Of a stretch of DNA of 7,521 nucleotides, positions 5,951 to 7,521 are shown piece by piece. Each line of letters opens with the position of its first letter. Position 1 is the first letter of the stretch. The position numbers and the translations under genes are program-made. Source of the DNA: Flavobacteriaceae bacterium (GTDB lineage Bacteria; Bacteroidota; Bacteroidia; Flavobacteriales; Flavobacteriaceae). The DNA lies in assembly GCA_002693605.1 (NCBI GenBank), contig NZQO01000102.1:1-7521 (forward strand), read 5' to 3'. The notes below the pieces were generated by a model. It did no database searches and had not been told where the DNA came from. It saw only the letters and a program-made list of their open reading frames with translations.

Positions 5951-7015
5951 ATGAAACAGGTAGATTGCATCATCGTAGGTTTGGGAATCGCCGGAATAGC
6001 CACCAGCGAGGAATGGCTCAAGCACGGAAAATCGATTCTCGTCTTCGACGCGGCCGAGGGAACTTCCACAGAGGTATCGGGCGGGGTTATCAATCCCGTC
6101 GTGCTCAAGCGATTTACCCCCGTGTGGTTGGCGAGTGAATTTATGCGGAAGGCTACTGCTACCTACAATTCAATTTCGGCCAAGGTCGGTTCGCCGGTAA
6201 TCGCCCCTACCAGCATCCATAGAATTTTCAACAATATTGAAGAACAGAACGATTGGACCGTTGCATCCGATAAAAACGAACTGAGTGATTTTCTCGCTTC
6301 TGAAATTCAACCTGCACCCAATACATCCATTCACGCCCCGTACGGCATTGGCGAGGTCAAGGGCGCCCTGCGGCTCTATCCGTCGCACTTGCTTCGCGTG
6401 TATCGCGATTGGCTGGAGAGGAAAGGACTCCTGCGACGGGAACGATTTGATTACGATGCGCTCTCGTTGCACGAAAAAGGAATTCGGTATAGGGATGTGG
6501 AGGCGAAGCGCATTGTCTTTTCCGAAGGTTTCGCCGCACTGAAAAACCCATATTTTCCTGATGGGCTCTTAGTGCCCAACAAAGGAGAATATGTTATCGT
6601 CGAAGCACCGCAATTGCAATTGGAATTTGTCCTGAAGGGTGCGATGTTCGTAATTCCGATGGGCAACGACCGCTACAAGGTAGGTGCCACGTTTTCACGC
6701 GATGAAACTTCCTTAACGCCCACCGCAGATGCGGCAGAGCGTATGGAGATGGCCTTGGCCAAGATGGTAAAAACACCTTTTAAGATAGTCGACCAAATAG
6801 CCGGAGTGCGCCCCACTACAAAAGATAGACGGCCTTTGCTGGGCAGCGCGACGTTGTCGGACAGAATACATTTCCTAAATGGACTTGGCACACGCGGATT
6901 GTTAATGGCGCCGCTACTTGCCGAATGGCTGTTCCATTTTTCGGAATTTGGAAACCCCCTTCCACCCGAGGTAGATATCAAGCGGTTCAGGCAGCCTTCG
7001 CAGGATCGTATTTAA
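5951..7015 (+). CDS. DAO-family FAD-dependent oxidoreductase
   Basis: This 354-residue flavoprotein belongs to the DadA/ThiO/MnmC-C-like (DAO, COG0665-type) group, which oxidises C-N bonds of amines or amino acids using FAD. The dinucleotide fold starts at once: GLGIAG (10-15) after a β-strand, with Asp33 at the end of the second strand placed to bind the adenosine ribose. A flavin-contacting segment, SGGVINPVVLKR, spans 43-54. The C-terminal FAD region has GVRPTTKDRRPLLG (285-298) and NGLGTRG (310-316), typical for the superfamily. There is no signal peptide or membrane helix, so it is probably cytosolic. Because the nucleotide-binding fold begins at residue 5, the start cannot lie further downstream. 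The start codon is pressed against the gldN terminator. Substrate cannot be told from sequence. Its 3' end overlaps the convergent DUF983 gene by 29 bp. Confidence 0.88.
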   Translation: MKQVDCIIVGLGIAGIATSEEWLKHGKSILVFDAAEGTSTEVSGGVINPVVLKRFTPVWLASEFMRKATATYNSISAKVGSPVIAPTSIHRIFNNIEEQNDWTVASDKNELSDFLASEIQPAPNTSIHAPYGIGEVKGALRLYPSHLLRVYRDWLERKGLLRRERFDYDALSLHEKGIRYRDVEAKRIVFSEGFAALKNPYFPDGLLVPNKGEYVIVEAPQLQLEFVLKGAMFVIPMGNDRYKVGATFSRDETSLTPTADAAERMEMALAKMVKTPFKIVDQIAGVRPTTKDRRPLLGSATLSDRIHFLNGLGTRGLLMAPLLAEWLFHFSEFGNPLPPEVDIKRFRQPSQDRI

Positions 7016-7361
7016 AGAAAAAATTTATCCAGATATTTCGCGATAACCGGAGGATTACGGGTAGGAAAACGATAAGTGTTCCCACAATGGCGAGAAAGGT
7101 TTCGAATCTTCCCAACCCTATAAAAAAGAACGAAATTACAAAGGCAGCAACGGCAAAGGCCACGCCCACTGCGTAGCTAACATACATGGCACCGTAAAAA
7201 AAAGAAGGCTCTATCTTAAATTTCGTATTGCAATGGGGGCACCGCTCGTGCATCTTCAGCGCCTTGCTAACAAGGTACGGATTGTTGTATTTGTACATAT
7301 CGCCCGTATGGCAGACAGGACAGGTGCTCGTGGCAATACTATAAATTTTGGTTCCTTTCAT
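6987..7361 (-). CDS. DUF983 family membrane protein with two CxxC motifs
   Basis: This 124-residue protein matches the DUF983 pattern: a cytosolic zinc-ribbon-like N terminus followed by two membrane helices. CPVC at residues 14-17 and CPHC at 41-44 would supply four Cys ligands for one metal. The helices are about 56-82 and 88-106, followed by a short basic and aromatic tail. DUF983 has no established function. Length is normal for the small family members. The gene is convergent with the FAD oxidoreductase, overlapping its last 29 bases, and divergent from the ABC-F gene across an 88-bp gap. An 8-base T run within the coding strand (Phe-Phe codons before Tyr56) is noted, but the frame is intact. 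The start at 7361 puts CPVC near the N terminus as expected. Confidence 0.88.
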   Translation of the reverse strand: MKGTKIYSIATSTCPVCHTGDMYKYNNPYLVSKALKMHERCPHCNTKFKIEPSFFYGAMYVSYAVGVAFAVAAFVISFFFIGLGRFETFLAIVGTLIVFLPVILRLSRNIWINFFFKYDPAKAA

Positions 7362-7393
7362 AAGCTGGTTACTTAGGCAGTGGTAAGTTTTTT

Positions 7394-7419
7394 TTGCAGT
7401 ACAAATTTAAGCATCTTTG
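7394..7419 (+). promoter_or_regulatory. Candidate promoter for the ABC-F gene
   Basis: TTG at 7394-7396, at the end of a run of eight T, precedes CATCTTTG at 7412-7419, which matches TAnnTTTG except at the first base. The 15-bp spacing is shorter than the usual 17-23 bp, so the pair is imperfect. The predicted leader to the start at 7450 would be about 25 bases. It overlaps the opposing DUF983 -7 element. Confidence 0.3.
7402..7409 (-). promoter_or_regulatory. Candidate -7 element for the DUF983 gene
   Basis: Read on the minus strand this is TAAATTTG, a perfect match to the Bacteroidota TAnnTTTG element. It lies 41 bp before the DUF983 start, which predicts a leader of roughly 35 bases. I see no well-spaced -33 TTG: minus-strand TTGs occur at spacings of 10 and 26 bp, not about 19. 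The call therefore rests on the -7 match alone. Confidence 0.4.
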
Positions 7420-7449
7420 CAAAAATTTTCGGTTACAATAAATACATAG

Positions 7450-7521
7450 ATGCTTAACGTACACAATCTTTCGGTTTCGTTCCAGGGCGAATACCTTTTC
7501 GAAAAAATCACCTTTCAGCTA
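7450..7521 (+). CDS. ABC-F family ATPase, N-terminal fragment (runs off window)
   Basis: Only the first 24 codons are present. They read MLNVHNLSVSFQGEYLFEKI and continue TFQL, which is the opening β-strand pattern of an ATP-binding cassette ahead of the Walker A motif. The form 'hNLSVSFxGxYLFEcI' closely resembles ABC-F proteins (EttA/Uup-type soluble twin-ATPase translation factors) of Bacteroidota. Walker A, signature and Walker B motifs would lie beyond the window, so assignment to ABC-F rather than another ABC protein is an inference. There is no Shine-Dalgarno. The gene is divergent from DUF983. Confidence 0.6.
   Translation, partial: MLNVHNLSVSFQGEYLFEKITFQL

Larger units (their letters stand above)
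7391..7425. repeat. Inverted repeat in the divergent promoter region
   Basis: TTTTTGCA (7391-7398) and TGCAAAAA (7418-7425) are perfect reverse complements with a 19-bp spacer. The repeat sits between the divergent DUF983 and ABC-F genes and covers both candidate -7 elements. It might be an operator or simply the mirrored halves of two face-to-face promoters. The AT-rich content makes chance symmetry more likely than usual. Confidence 0.35.

Noticed and set aside
6170..6551. Overlapping small frames on both strands inside the oxidoreductase gene
   Set aside because: The FAD-binding protein accounts for this stretch. The alternatives show no family features.
7196..7203. 8-base homopolymer in the DUF983 gene as a phase-variation tract
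   Set aside because: It is short, encodes conserved-looking Phe-Phe-Tyr at the start of a membrane helix, and the frame is intact. Nothing suggests a contingency locus.
1..7521. Mobile element, CRISPR array, tRNA/rRNA, riboswitch or phage genes
   Set aside because: I found no transposase or integrase, no regularly spaced direct repeats, no RNA gene signatures, and no intergenic gap longer than 114 bp.

Overview
The window reads as a chromosomal segment of a gliding or type IX-secreting member of the Bacteroidota, most likely a Flavobacteriales-type bacterium. Three things point there: the gene order gldK-gldL-gldM-gldN, the lack of Shine-Dalgarno sequences before most starts, and promoter-like sequences of the Bacteroidota -33 TTG / -7 TAnnTTTG type. 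By eye the base composition is moderate and even across genes, with no sign of recent transfer, insertion sequences, tRNAs, rRNAs or CRISPR arrays.

Layout. (1) Positions 4-1167 encode an arginase/formimidoylglutamase-fold protein whose metal-binding motifs are degenerate. (2) A 114-bp gap holds a plausible promoter bracketed by a perfect 8-bp inverted repeat. (3) Positions 1282-5880 hold the four-gene core of the type IX secretion system (T9SS) and gliding machinery: the lipoprotein GldK, the two-helix membrane motor subunit GldL, the single-helix rotor-shaft protein GldM, and the periplasmic protein GldN. The genes share one strand with gaps of 62, 45 and 16 bp, and a strong intrinsic terminator follows gldN. 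(4) Only a few bases after that terminator starts a DAO-family FAD-dependent oxidoreductase (5951-7015). (5) Its 3' end overlaps a convergent DUF983 membrane protein with two CxxC motifs (6987-7361, minus strand). (6) A short divergent intergenic region leads to the first 24 codons of an ABC-F-type ATPase at the window edge (7450 onward).

How the genes work together. From established work on Flavobacterium johnsoniae and Porphyromonas gingivalis, GldL and GldM form the proton-driven inner-membrane motor. GldM spans the periplasm to a ring of GldK (lipoprotein) and GldN under the outer membrane, and this powers T9SS export and gliding. The residues known to matter for the motor are present here (Glu51, Lys29, His32 and Tyr15 in GldL; Arg9 in GldM), so the system looks intact. 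The flanking genes have no established role in secretion.

I do not see a previously undescribed multi-gene system. The parts most worth a second look are the metal-site-degenerate ureohydrolase next to the T9SS locus, the inverted repeat around the gldK promoter, and the terminator placed directly against the oxidoreductase start codon.
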